Shown here: positions 35,051 to 44,005 of the stretch, piece after piece | How positions within the stretch are numbered: position 1 is the stretch's first letter | How the letters are laid out: each line of letters starts with the position of its first letter | DNA from: Roseibium sp. | Lineage (GTDB): Bacteria > Pseudomonadota > Alphaproteobacteria > Rhizobiales > Stappiaceae | Length of the DNA: 64,000 nt | NCBI GenBank assembly: GCA_017643215.1 | Contig: JAEPNV010000018.1 | Span: forward strand, 38,232 to 102,231 | Direction of reading: 5' to 3' | The notes under the pieces: model-generated | Told to the model about the DNA's origin: nothing | The model's input: only the letters and a program-made list of their open reading frames with translations | Databases searched by the model: none | Made by a program: the position numbers and the translations under genes

Positions 35051-36006
35051 TGCTGTCGAACCGCCTGAGCCATTTGTGGGTGCCACTCGGACTTGTGCTG
35101 ATCCTGGGCATCATGGCGGCGGTCCGAGCGCCGCAAACCTTCACCTATGTGGGTCTTGCGGGCGCGCTGCTCGTCGCCGCCCCATTGATCCTGGCGGCGG
35201 TCGCCATCACGCCGATCGCCATTGCCGGGCGTGGCGGTGTGGATTTGTCGATCGGACCACTGATCGGTTTTGTAAATGTCACGATCGTCGTTTGGTTGTC
35301 CGAAAATGGCATCACCCATCCGATTCTGGTCTTCGCCTATGCCATCCTTGCCGCCTGCGCATGGCAAATGCTTTTGGCGGCGTTCATCATCTTCGTGCGG
35401 ATTTCGCCCATTATCGCATCGCTCGCGGGCTTCATGATCCTTCAAGGCGTGAACCTTGTGATCTTGTCGCGCCCGGGCGGCGTTGCCCCGGAATGGCTTG
35501 GAAACTGGGGCTGGGGCACGGAATTGCTGAGCCCGGTCCTTTACATACTGCTGGCCGCTTTCGCGATCTGGTTCCTGTTTCAGCGGACGGCGATGTTCCA
35601 GCATATCCGGCTCATGGGCGCGGATGAACGCACGGCCTATACAAGCGGTGTCGATATCATCAAAGCGCGGTTCGCCGCGCATTTGATGGCGGGCGTGTTC
35701 GCCGGTCTGGCCGCGCTCTGCCTGACGGGTCTGATCGGCTCTGGCGATCCGACACAGGGCAACACGCTCACATTACAGGCGATCACGGCCCTTGTTCTGG
35801 GCGGCACGTCACTTGCTGGCGGAAAAGGCGGGATCACGGGTTCGGTCCTCGGCGCGGTCGCGATGTATCTGGTGTTCGTCGTTCTGTCCTCGTTCAATTT
35901 CGGGGCGATCTCGGGGTTCATGACCCAGCTTCTTTACGGGCTGATGCTGGTGTTCGCGCTGCTGGTGGCGCTGGTGACAACCGCGCCCCGCACGCGGGCG
36001 GCGTGA
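35050..36006 (+). CDS. CUT2-family ABC transporter permease 1
   Basis: RbsC-like inner-membrane permease of 318 residues with about nine hydrophobic segments. ITPIAIAGRGGVDLSIGPL carries the family motif (usually TGGIDLSVG), and TALVLGGTSLAGGKGGITGS is the conserved C-terminal motif. The ATG at 35050 shares a base with the ATPase stop; a GTG at 35047 is an alternative. It pairs with the following permease as a probable heterodimer. Confidence 0.9.
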   Translation: MLSNRLSHLWVPLGLVLILGIMAAVRAPQTFTYVGLAGALLVAAPLILAAVAITPIAIAGRGGVDLSIGPLIGFVNVTIVVWLSENGITHPILVFAYAILAACAWQMLLAAFIIFVRISPIIASLAGFMILQGVNLVILSRPGGVAPEWLGNWGWGTELLSPVLYILLAAFAIWFLFQRTAMFQHIRLMGADERTAYTSGVDIIKARFAAHLMAGVFAGLAALCLTGLIGSGDPTQGNTLTLQAITALVLGGTSLAGGKGGITGSVLGAVAMYLVFVVLSSFNFGAISGFMTQLLYGLMLVFALLVALVTTAPRTRAA

Positions 36007-36049
36007 CGACATGGACCAGCCAATCGACATCAATCGCAAGGAGGTCCGG

Positions 36050-37051
36050 ATGCCGACGAACAAGACGGGTTTGGCCCGAGTGCTGCGGTCGGACGCCAAG
36101 GGATTGTTGATCGGCGCGGCCCTCCTGGTGGCGCTGTTCACCGTGGCCTCGATCCTTGTTGACGGCTTCGCATCGGCCAACAATATTCGTTCGATCCTGT
36201 TGCTGGCCGCGTTCCTTGGACTGGCCTCGCTCGGGCAGACCATGGTCGCGACGATCGGCGGACTGGATCTGTCCATCCCCTTTGTGATTGGCGCCTCCAA
36301 CATCCTGCTTGCCTATCTGTTTGGCACGTCCGTGCCGGCGCCCCTGGCATTGCTCATCATCGCGGTCATGGGGGCCGCGATCGGATTTTTAAACGGTGTA
36401 CTCAGCTACAAGATCCAGGGCCAGGCGCTGATCCTCACCCTGGGCGTCGGGTTTGCCGTTGTCGGCGGCGCGCAGATTTTCACAACGCTGGGGTCGCAGT
36501 ATTCGGGCACCGTGTTCAGCCAGGTCCCGGCCTGGTTTTCCAACATCGCGTCGATCAGTGGGACAACCTTCGGTCTTCAATTTCCGCCCGTTATCGCAAT
36601 CTGGATGCTCGTCGCCTTCACATTGATCTACTGGATCAACCGCACGAAGTCCGGCCGGGCCATCTACGCGATCGGCGGCAACCGGACGGCGGCCGCGCGG
36701 CTGCGGATCTCAGAATTCCGCACGTGGGTCTCAACTTATACGATTTCGGGCCTGACCGCGGCGATCACCGGCTGCCTGCTGCTGGGCTTTTCGGGCGGCG
36801 GCTTTGTGGGGGTCGGTGATCCCTACCTGTTCACGACCGTTGCGGCCGTCGTCGTTGGCGGGACCAGCCTGCTTGGCGGATCGGGCGGCTATGGGGCGAC
36901 GATCATCGGCGTTCTGGTGCTGCAGGTCCTGACATCGTTTCTGGTCGGCATGGGGCTCAATTACGCCGCCCAGCAAACCGTCTTTGGCCTGCTCATCCTG
37001 CCGATGGTCGCGCTTTATGCCCGATCGCCGCATATCCGATACCAGATCTAG
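36050..37051 (+). CDS. CUT2-family ABC transporter permease 2
   Basis: RbsC-like permease of 333 residues. TIGGLDLSIPFVIG and VVVGGTSLLGGSGGYGATIIG are the family motifs. The ATG at 36050 is chosen because AAGGAGG stands 6 nt upstream; an ATG at 36011 is in frame but has no site. It is 43 bp after permease 1 and 46 bp before the aldehyde dehydrogenase gene, so all five genes form one operon. Confidence 0.9.
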   Translation: MPTNKTGLARVLRSDAKGLLIGAALLVALFTVASILVDGFASANNIRSILLLAAFLGLASLGQTMVATIGGLDLSIPFVIGASNILLAYLFGTSVPAPLALLIIAVMGAAIGFLNGVLSYKIQGQALILTLGVGFAVVGGAQIFTTLGSQYSGTVFSQVPAWFSNIASISGTTFGLQFPPVIAIWMLVAFTLIYWINRTKSGRAIYAIGGNRTAAARLRISEFRTWVSTYTISGLTAAITGCLLLGFSGGGFVGVGDPYLFTTVAAVVVGGTSLLGGSGGYGATIIGVLVLQVLTSFLVGMGLNYAAQQTVFGLLILPMVALYARSPHIRYQI

Positions 37052-37097
37052 GTCGCCGATCCAGACCAATCCGAACCGCACCTTGGGAGGACCCTTC

Positions 37098-38561
37098 ATG
37101 AACCTACAGACGCCCATCGATGACACTGTCCAGGTCGACTTCAACAGCCCCTACAAACTGTCCGTCAACGGCCAACTCCTGGATGCCGAGGAGACTTTTG
37201 ACGTTTTCAATCCTGCGACCGGATCCGTCGTCGCAAAGGCGCCCAATGCCTCCCGCGCGCAAGTGGAAAGCGCGGTCGCGGCGGCGAAGGCCGCGCAACC
37301 AGCCTGGGCGCGGCTGAGCTGGGAAGAACGCGGCGCCTTTATCGCTGCCTACGCCGATGCCCTGGACGCACACAAAGAAGAACTCATCACCCTGCTCACC
37401 ACCGAGCAGGGGAAGCCCCGCCACTCCATGGCCACAACGGAAGTGGAGTACGCCATTTTCTGGGTCCGTGAAGTCGCGAAACGCCATTTGAAAGATAAGG
37501 TGATCGAGGACACCCCGGACCACATCGTCACCGTGTCCCACACGCCCTTGGGCGTGGTTGGGGCGATCACGCCCTGGAACTTCCCGATCCTGCTCGGCCT
37601 ATGGAAAATCGCCCCTTGCCTTGTGACCGGCAACACCATGGTCATGAAGCCCTCGCCCTATACGCCGCTCGGCACATTGCGCTTCGGCGAGATCGCGCAG
37701 CAAGTGTTCCCCAAGGGCGTCTTGAACATCGTCTCCGGCGGCAACGAACAAGGCCAATGGCTGACCGAACATCCGGATATCAGTAAGATCTCTTTCACCG
37801 GCTCGACGGCGACGGGCAAAAAGGTCATGGCCTCCTCGTCAAGCAACCTCAAGCGGATCACGCTTGAACTCGGTGGCAACGACCCCGCGATCCTGCTGCC
37901 CGGAACGGATTATAAACCGCTGATCCCAACGCTGTTCGACGCGGCCTACGGCAACTCGGGCCAGTGGTGCATCGCCATCAAGCGGCTTTATGTGCATGAC
38001 AGCCTCTACGACGATTTCCTCAGGGATTTCGTGGCCTATGCTGCTGAAAAGACCGTCGGCAACGGAATGGATCCCAGCACCGACCTCGGTCCGATCCAAA
38101 ACACAATGCAGTATGACAAACTCAAGAGCCTGTTCGCGGATGTGAAGGCCCAGGGGCTCAGTGTTCCGCTCGGCGGGGAGATCGATGACGGCCTGGCCGG
38201 GAATTTCGTTCCCATCACCGTGGTGGACAACCCGCCGAAAGACAGCCGCATCGTCCGGGAGGAGCCCTTTGGCCCGATCCTTCCCCTGATCCGCTGGACG
38301 GATCTCGACCAGGTCATCCGCGACGCCAACGATACGGAATTCGGCCTGGCCGCCTCCGTTTGGGGGCCCGATCGGGGCGAGGCCATCGAGGTCGCCAACC
38401 AGATCGAGGCCGGCACCGTGTGGGTCAACGAGATCCACATTCACGGGATCGACATTCCCTTTGGCGGGCACAAGCAGTCCGGCATGGGTGTTGAGAACGG
38501 GACGGAAGGCTTGCAGGAATTCACGAACACCAAGACTTACATGTTCAAGAAGTCATCCTGA
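37098..38561 (+). CDS. NAD(P)-dependent aldehyde dehydrogenase
   Basis: ALDH-superfamily enzyme of 487 residues. It has the Rossmann-type motif FTGSTATGKKV, the general-base glutamate in LELGGNDPAI, the catalytic cysteine in GNSGQWCIAIKR, and EEPFGPILP near the C-terminus. The TPWNFPILLGLWKIAP segment is normal. The substrate is unknown; being in one operon with the CUT2 importer and followed by citFE, it probably oxidises an aldehyde intermediate from the imported compound. GGGAGG precedes the ATG. Confidence 0.9.
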   Translation: MNLQTPIDDTVQVDFNSPYKLSVNGQLLDAEETFDVFNPATGSVVAKAPNASRAQVESAVAAAKAAQPAWARLSWEERGAFIAAYADALDAHKEELITLLTTEQGKPRHSMATTEVEYAIFWVREVAKRHLKDKVIEDTPDHIVTVSHTPLGVVGAITPWNFPILLGLWKIAPCLVTGNTMVMKPSPYTPLGTLRFGEIAQQVFPKGVLNIVSGGNEQGQWLTEHPDISKISFTGSTATGKKVMASSSSNLKRITLELGGNDPAILLPGTDYKPLIPTLFDAAYGNSGQWCIAIKRLYVHDSLYDDFLRDFVAYAAEKTVGNGMDPSTDLGPIQNTMQYDKLKSLFADVKAQGLSVPLGGEIDDGLAGNFVPITVVDNPPKDSRIVREEPFGPILPLIRWTDLDQVIRDANDTEFGLAASVWGPDRGEAIEVANQIEAGTVWVNEIHIHGIDIPFGGHKQSGMGVENGTEGLQEFTNTKTYMFKKSS

Positions 38562-38572
38562 AAAGATGTGAG

Positions 38573-38609
38573 CGGGTGGGCCGGCATGCCGTACTGGCCG
38601 CCCGTTTTT
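38573..38609 (+). terminator. Rho-independent terminator after the importer-ALDH operon
   Basis: Stem CGGGTGG-(G)-CC paired with GGCCGCCCG (one G-U pair, one bulged G), followed by five T residues, starting 12 bp after the ALDH stop. It separates the importer operon from citFE, which then needs its own promoter. Confidence 0.7.
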
Positions 38610-38794
38610 AAGTGAGCCAATAAACATCGGACGGGCAAAATGTGAAGCTGCGGTCCGGCCCTATTGAACAAACGATTGAAAGCCGACGCTGAGCCGGTCC
38701 TGGCGCGGCTCCTATTTGAAGACCGCGCCCTCGCCGGCTTCGCGATTGGGCGAGGCGATAAAGAACGGATGGACGAATGTTCCCGGGTGCAGCA

Positions 38795-38811
38795 TATATG
38801 CTGAGCCTATA
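38795..38811. promoter_or_regulatory. TATAG-N7-CTATA box 3 (citF promoter, one mismatch)
   Basis: TATAT-GCTGAGC-CTATA: nine of ten arm positions match the other four boxes. It lies 55 bp upstream of the proposed citF ATG at 38867 and overlaps the 14-bp palindrome CAGCATATATGCTG. Confidence 0.58.
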
Positions 38812-38866
38812 GCCGCGGATCATTCTCAACGGCATGTGCCAGATGCCACATGCTGCTACATTGTTC

Positions 38867-40447
38867 ATGCAATCAGAGCGCGAATTTTTTCAAACCACAA
38901 AGGCAAGCTCATTGAACCATTTCGGCGACATCCCGCTGCCATCAGCAGTGTCCGATCCCGGTTTTCCGGTTAAAACGCCGATCGGGCCACTTAACCGTTT
39001 TGGCGCGCCGGCGCCGTTATTGACGCTGCGCCCCGATCGCCGTCCCGCTGGGTCTGGCGACAAGCTGCTGCCGAGCCTTGAGGCGGCGTTTGACCGGTTT
39101 GACATCGGCGATGGCCATGTCCTGTCATTCCATCACCACTATCGGAACGGTGACCGGCTGATGAACGCGGTCATCGCCCTGGCGCAATCACGGGGCATCA
39201 AGGGCCTCACTTTGTGCCCAAGCTCGATCTTTCCGGTGCATGGGCTGCTGGTTTCGGCGCTGCGCGATGGAACGATCACCGGCATCGTCACCGATTACAT
39301 GCGCGGCCCGCTGGCCGATGCGATCATGGAAGGTGATCTGGCACAGACGGCGCTGCTGCAAACGCATGGCGGGCGCGCGCGGGCCCTCTCAGCCGGGCAG
39401 ATCGACATTGATGTGGCCCTGGTCGCCGCCCCCATTGCCCATGTGGACGGAACGACCACCGGGCGCGCAGGCGCACTGGCGTGCGGTCCGCTGGGCTATG
39501 CGGCGGTGGATGCGCGGTATGCCAAAAACACCGTCGTTTTGGCCCATGAGGTGGTGTGCGACCGCCTTCCCTTTCAGGAGATCCCGGCCAAATTCGTGGA
39601 CGCGGTCGTCCGGTTCGATCATCCGGGGGACCGGTCCGGTATCCAGTCGGGGTCGACAGTCCCTTCCGAGACACCGGCCGCCGATGCCATCGGTCACATG
39701 ACGGCGCGGGCGATCGAGGCCGCGGGTGCCTTGGCCAACGGCATGTCGCTGCAAAGCGGCGCCGGAGGGTTTTCACTGGGCGCCGTGCCGATCATCGGCG
39801 CCTTGATGGCGCAAAACGGCGTAAGGGGATCCTTTCTCTCCGGCGGGATCACCGCTGCGCACACGCGGCTCCTAGAGCAAGGACAGTTTGACGCCATCCA
39901 TGACGTTCAGTGCTTCGATCTGGCGGCGGTACGCTCGTCGCAAGTCAATCCGGCGCATCACGCAATGTCCGCAATCGACTACGCCAGCCCGCTCAATCCA
40001 AATGCACGGGTCAACGCTCTGAGTGTCATGTTGCTGGGCGCCGCGGAGGTCGACCTGGACTTCAACGTCAATGTCGTCACCGGCGCGGATGGAAGTCTGC
40101 TTGGCGGCCCCGGTGGCCATCCCGACACGGCGGCCGGCGCAAAACTCAGCATCGTGACCACCGCGCTGACCGGCGGCGGTTTTGCGAAGATCGTCCCGCG
40201 CGTCAGGAGCCTGACAACACCGGGCCAAGATGTCGACATGGTCATCACCGAACGCGGGATCGCGGTAAACGCAAGGCGCGCCGAATTGGGCCCTGCCCTG
40301 AAGCGTGCCGGACTTCCCGTAATGAGCATCGAAGCCCTTGCCGCCAAATCCGCCGAGGCGGCCCACCGCCAGGCACCGCCCCGGCCACCGGTCCCGCCCC
40401 GCGTCTTGATCGAACACCGCAACGGCACCGTGTTGGATTGGGTTTGA
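38867..40447 (+). CDS. citF: Citrate lyase α-subunit-like protein (CitF, CoA/ACP-transferase)
   Basis: About 526 residues, matching CitF throughout: FHHHYRNGDRLMNAVIALA, HVDGTTTGRAGALACGPLGYA, LQSGAGGFSLGAVP, and VVTGADGSLLGGPGGHPDTAAGAK near the C-terminal third. In citrate lyase this subunit swaps acetate for citrate on the acyl carrier. No citC, citD, citG or citX gene follows, so here it more likely moves CoA between acids. The start is uncertain (ATG at 38867 or 38834; neither has a strong ribosome site). citE follows 8 bp later. Confidence 0.85.
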   Translation: MQSEREFFQTTKASSLNHFGDIPLPSAVSDPGFPVKTPIGPLNRFGAPAPLLTLRPDRRPAGSGDKLLPSLEAAFDRFDIGDGHVLSFHHHYRNGDRLMNAVIALAQSRGIKGLTLCPSSIFPVHGLLVSALRDGTITGIVTDYMRGPLADAIMEGDLAQTALLQTHGGRARALSAGQIDIDVALVAAPIAHVDGTTTGRAGALACGPLGYAAVDARYAKNTVVLAHEVVCDRLPFQEIPAKFVDAVVRFDHPGDRSGIQSGSTVPSETPAADAIGHMTARAIEAAGALANGMSLQSGAGGFSLGAVPIIGALMAQNGVRGSFLSGGITAAHTRLLEQGQFDAIHDVQCFDLAAVRSSQVNPAHHAMSAIDYASPLNPNARVNALSVMLLGAAEVDLDFNVNVVTGADGSLLGGPGGHPDTAAGAKLSIVTTALTGGGFAKIVPRVRSLTTPGQDVDMVITERGIAVNARRAELGPALKRAGLPVMSIEALAAKSAEAAHRQAPPRPPVPPRVLIEHRNGTVLDWV

Positions 40448-40455
40448 GGCACTTC

Positions 40456-41283
40456 ATGAAGAGCATTCTGTTTGTCCCGGCGACCCGGACCGACCTTGTG
40501 CAAAAGGCCGCCCAAGGTGCCGCCGATGCTGTCTGTCTTGATCTGGAGGACGGTGTTGCCCCTGGCGAAAAGGCGGCTGCCCGCCAAAGCGTGGCCGCCG
40601 CTGTCGCGGCGCTCCAGGCGGCCGGAAAGACCGTTCTTCTGCGCATAAACTCGGAAGTCGAGCATATCAGCCACGACCTTGAGCACTGCCCGGCCGATGT
40701 GGATTTGGTCGTTTTGCCCATGACCGGCAGCCGCCACCAGATCCGGCAATTGTCGGACTGGGCGGACCGGCGTTTTGGACAAGGCGGACCAAAGATCGTT
40801 GCGATGATCGAAGAACCGGGCGGTCTTTCCGCAGTCGTCCAGGGCGACGGTCCGCTGCCTCACCGGCTGACCCATCTTTCGCTCGGCACGGAGGATTTTG
40901 CCGCCAGTCTCGGATGCCCAAGCGACGGCGGTCCGGTCCACGCGGCGTTCCACCGGCTCTCACAGGCCGCAGCCGAGTGGGGCCGCGCCCTGCTTGGCTA
41001 TCCCGGTTCGATCGCCGAATTCCGCGATATCGACCAGTTTCGGAGCTATGCCGCCCATGGCCGTCACGCCGGCGCCATTGGTGGTTTTGCGATCCATCCC
41101 ACACAGGTCCCGGTGCTCAACGAGCTGTTTGGCATCGACACAAAGACCAAAGACCAGGCTGAACGTGTCGTTGCGGCATTCGAACGCGCCCTGGCGGAGG
41201 GTTTGGGCGCGACGCAGCTTGACGGGCGGATGATCGATCGGCCCGTGTATCTGGCGGCCCGCAAAACGCTCCAGCGCGCGTAA
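40456..41283 (+). CDS. citE: CitE-family CoA-ester lyase
   Basis: HpcH/HpaI-family enzyme of 275 residues. Conserved elements are LFVPATRTDLVQKA, DAVCLDLEDGVAPGEK (metal-binding aspartate/glutamate), LLRINS, MIEEPGGLSAV and GGFAIHPTQVPVLNE. Relatives are the citrate lyase β-subunit, malyl-CoA and citramalyl-CoA lyases; all split a 3-hydroxyacyl thioester. Together with CitF and without the acyl carrier CitD, a free-CoA substrate is likely (inference). A long open frame extends upstream inside citF but is out of frame with it and noncoding. Confidence 0.87.
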   Translation: MKSILFVPATRTDLVQKAAQGAADAVCLDLEDGVAPGEKAAARQSVAAAVAALQAAGKTVLLRINSEVEHISHDLEHCPADVDLVVLPMTGSRHQIRQLSDWADRRFGQGGPKIVAMIEEPGGLSAVVQGDGPLPHRLTHLSLGTEDFAASLGCPSDGGPVHAAFHRLSQAAAEWGRALLGYPGSIAEFRDIDQFRSYAAHGRHAGAIGGFAIHPTQVPVLNELFGIDTKTKDQAERVVAAFERALAEGLGATQLDGRMIDRPVYLAARKTLQRA

Positions 41284-41365
41284 CGCCCGGCCCGAACCTC
41301 CTTCGATCGCCCGGGCACTAACACGACATCCGTTCAAACCTCGCCGCCGGCGCCGCGCTTCAGGC

Positions 41366-41399
41366 AAAAAAGGCCCCGCCTGCACATCGCGGGCGGGGC
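41366..41399. terminator. Bidirectional Rho-independent terminator between citE and the GMC gene
   Basis: Stem GCCCCGCC / GGCGGGGC with an 11-nt loop. Read on the minus strand, it ends in six T residues, a textbook terminator for the GMC operon; on the plus strand CTTTCC follows, so it may also stop citFE transcripts. Confidence 0.8.
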
Positions 41400-41424
41400 T
41401 TTCCGGCCAAAATCCGGCCCGGGA

Positions 41425-43125
41425 TCAGGATCCGGTGATCATCGATCCGGCGCGCCAGCCGATCATCATGGACGGCGCGTTGGTGTTCGACGTCGTGATA
41501 TGCGGCATTACCGACGCATCGGCGACCCGCAGTCCCTCAATCCCCTTCACCTTCAAATCCGGGTCGACGACCTTGCCGATCTGACAGGTGGAGGTCGGAT
41601 GGAAGTAGGTGTTGAGCGAAGCGGCCAGGAATTCGCGCCATTCGGCGTCCGTGAGGTCTCCGTCCTTCTGCGGCAGAGTTTCCCGCTTCCGGAATGCTTT
41701 GTAAGCGTCCTGCGCACCGATTTCGCGGCACAATTCCGTCGCCGCACGATACGACTTCCAGTCCTGTTCTTCGGCCAGATAGTTCGATTCCACGATCGGC
41801 GCGTCGACGATATCGTTCGAGGCCAGCTTGACATAGCCACGCGATTGCGGCGTCGCGACACCAGACAGGATGCAATAGCCATGCTCGTAGTCGAGCTTGT
41901 GGCCGGTCGAGGCAAACGGCACGGAGACATAAAGCGCGATCATGTCGGGCGAGCGGAACGCGGCGTCCGAACGCTCCCACATATAGACCTCGGAGTGGTT
42001 GTAATGTGAGACCGGGACCGGTCCCGTTGCCTCATAGTTCACGCCCGCACCCAGTACGTGGTCCTGAAGGCCGACACCGACCGGAAGGTCAACCACAGCG
42101 TCAATGCCCACCGCCTTCAGATCTGCGGCCACGCCGATGCCCGACAGCATCAGCAGGCGCGGGCTGTCAATGGCGCCCGCCGACAGGATGACCTCCGCCC
42201 CCGCTTGGACCGATACTGGTTCACCGTTGTGCAGATAGGTCACGCCGGTACACTTGGTGCCCTGAAGATCCAGCTTTTGCACTGGCGCATCCGTCAGCAC
42301 CGTGACGTTGCCCATGTCCATCACCGGGCGAAGGAACGCGGTTGCCGAGGATTGACGGCGCTGATCCTTGATATTGAAATCGACCCAGGCCTGACCCGAC
42401 ATGCGGTCGGAGTTTATGGATTCCGTTTCCTCATAACCAAGCGCGGCCGATGCATCCATGAAGGCTTGCGCACCCTCGTGCTTGTGCTCGTCCTTGGGCT
42501 GGCTGATGAACAGCGGGCCATCCGTGCCACGGTTCTTCCCGCCCAGTTCGAAGTTCTCCATCGCCATGAAAAAGGGCAGGACGTCGTCGTAGCCCCAGCC
42601 GGTGGCGCCCATGGACGCCCAACTGTCGTAGTCCGTCTTATGGCCACGGGCGAAAATCATCGCGTTTAGCGCCGAGGTGCCGCCCAGCACATTGCCGCGC
42701 GGCCACATATGCGGCCGTCCATCCGCATGAACGGCCGGCAAGGTTTCGAACCATTTGGTCGCGTCCGTTCCAAGCGAGGCGGCCCAAAGGCGCGAATCGT
42801 GGACCTCTTCCAGGTCGTCGTTGCGCCCGGCTTCCAGAACCAGCACCCGCGCACCGGACTTTGCCAGTTGGTGCACACACGCAGACCCGGCTGATCCCGT
42901 GCCGATGACGATGTAGTCATACTCACCGTCCGGCTTGCCCGATGTCCTGGTCGATTGCGCGATCGCCTTGCCGGACCAGGCGGTTGCCAGCGCGCCCGCC
43001 ATACCGGCGGTGACGCCGAGCGCCATCGCGCGTTTGATAAATCCGCGCCGGTTCAGTTTGCCAGCGTTGTACTCGACAACGGCGCATTCCAGCGCACCGT
43101 CCTTCGGAGATCGAAAATAACCCAT
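41425..43125 (-). CDS. Tat-exported GMC-family FAD alcohol oxidoreductase
   Basis: Glucose-methanol-choline oxidoreductase of 566 residues. A twin-arginine signal NRRGFIKRAMALGVTAG starts at about residue 24, so it probably acts in the periplasm. FAD-binding motifs are YIVIGTGSAGSACVH, GNVLGGTSALNAMIFARG and the GMC signature GAIDSPRLLMLSGIG; the catalytic histidine is in NTYFHPTSTCQIG and the second polar residue in TTSNTNAPSMMIG. GGGAGG precedes the ATG at 43125. It is the last gene of the ALDH-SDR-GMC operon. Substrate: a primary or secondary alcohol by family. Confidence 0.9.
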   Translation of the reverse strand: MGYFRSPKDGALECAVVEYNAGKLNRRGFIKRAMALGVTAGMAGALATAWSGKAIAQSTRTSGKPDGEYDYIVIGTGSAGSACVHQLAKSGARVLVLEAGRNDDLEEVHDSRLWAASLGTDATKWFETLPAVHADGRPHMWPRGNVLGGTSALNAMIFARGHKTDYDSWASMGATGWGYDDVLPFFMAMENFELGGKNRGTDGPLFISQPKDEHKHEGAQAFMDASAALGYEETESINSDRMSGQAWVDFNIKDQRRQSSATAFLRPVMDMGNVTVLTDAPVQKLDLQGTKCTGVTYLHNGEPVSVQAGAEVILSAGAIDSPRLLMLSGIGVAADLKAVGIDAVVDLPVGVGLQDHVLGAGVNYEATGPVPVSHYNHSEVYMWERSDAAFRSPDMIALYVSVPFASTGHKLDYEHGYCILSGVATPQSRGYVKLASNDIVDAPIVESNYLAEEQDWKSYRAATELCREIGAQDAYKAFRKRETLPQKDGDLTDAEWREFLAASLNTYFHPTSTCQIGKVVDPDLKVKGIEGLRVADASVMPHITTSNTNAPSMMIGWRAGSMITGS

Positions 43126-43247
43126 ATTATCCTCCCATGGTCCCAGACGCGTTTGGATTCGGTGATCTGGCCTCCCCGTTTGTTGGGTAACGGCCCGTCT
43201 GATTTGAAACCTGTCCGGCCGCCCGGTCTCAATCGCGCATTTCGAAT

Positions 43248-43997
43248 TCAGATCGTGCGGCCACCATCCACTTCGAGGATGACGCCGGTGATGAAGTTGG
43301 CCTCGTCGGAGGCCAGATAGACCGCCGCATGGGCCATGTCCTCCGGTTCGCACAGGCGGCCCAGAGGGATCGAGCTCAAAAACTTGGCGCGGTTTTCGGG
43401 CGTGTCCGGCATCCCCATGAAGGTCTCAAGCAGCGCGGTCGCCCCCATCACCGGGGCCAGACCACACACGCGCACCTTGTCCGCGGCCAATTCGACCGCG
43501 AGCGTTTTGGTCATCATGTTCACGGCGCCCTTGGAGGAGTTGTACCAGCTCAAGCCAGGACGCGGCCGGATGCCCGCGGTCGAGCCGACATTGATCATGC
43601 AGCCGCCGCCGATCTCACGCCAATGCGGGACGATTGACTTGGTCATGTGAAAGATCGAATCGACGTTGATCGCATAGACCCTCCGGAAGGTGTCGTAATC
43701 CACGTCCATCAACGGCTGGTTCTTGTGGCTCCAACCGGCGTTGTTCACGACAACGTTCAGTTCACCGAAATCCGCGAGGGCGGTGTCGATTGCCGCCTCA
43801 ACCTGATTGGCGTCCGACACATCGCATGTCACGGCGATCGCGGCGTCACCAATCTCCTCGGCGACTTTCCTCGCGCCATCCGCGTTCAGATCCACAATCG
43901 CGACCTTGGCACCCTCGCCGGCAAAGCGGCGCGCGATCTCACGGCCAAATCCGGACGCCGCGCCCGTGACAAGTGTCTTCTTTCCCTCAAGCCGCAT
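43248..43997 (-). CDS. Short-chain dehydrogenase/reductase
   Basis: Classical SDR of 249 residues: cofactor motif TGAASGFGREIA with a downstream aspartate (IVDLNADG) that favours NAD, NNAGWSHKNQ, catalytic serine in INVGSTAG, YNSSKGAVNMM catalytic tyrosine-lysine, and VILEVDGGRTI at the end. AGGGAAC precedes the ATG. It lies 8 bp after the aldehyde dehydrogenase and 122 bp before the GMC gene. Likely oxidises a hydroxyl group of the imported compound or a downstream product. Confidence 0.92.
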   Translation of the reverse strand: MRLEGKKTLVTGAASGFGREIARRFAGEGAKVAIVDLNADGARKVAEEIGDAAIAVTCDVSDANQVEAAIDTALADFGELNVVVNNAGWSHKNQPLMDVDYDTFRRVYAINVDSIFHMTKSIVPHWREIGGGCMINVGSTAGIRPRPGLSWYNSSKGAVNMMTKTLAVELAADKVRVCGLAPVMGATALLETFMGMPDTPENRAKFLSSIPLGRLCEPEDMAHAAVYLASDEANFITGVILEVDGGRTI

Positions 43998-44005
43998 CTT
44001 GTTCC

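Larger units (their letters stand above)
38562..38866. other. Intergenic region between the importer-ALDH operon and citF
   Basis: It contains the terminator above, then about 180 bp with no feature, then a compact control area: the 14-bp perfect palindrome CAGCATATATGCTG (38790-38803), overlapped by box 3, and a 7-bp inverted repeat GCATGTG / CACATGC (38832-38853). The last overlaps the in-frame ATG at 38834, a reason to place the citF start downstream. Confidence 0.5.

Noticed and set aside
38834..38866. citF start at the ATG at 38834
   Set aside because: It overlaps a GCATGTG/CACATGC inverted repeat, has no ribosome site and adds residues not expected in the family; kept only as an alternative.
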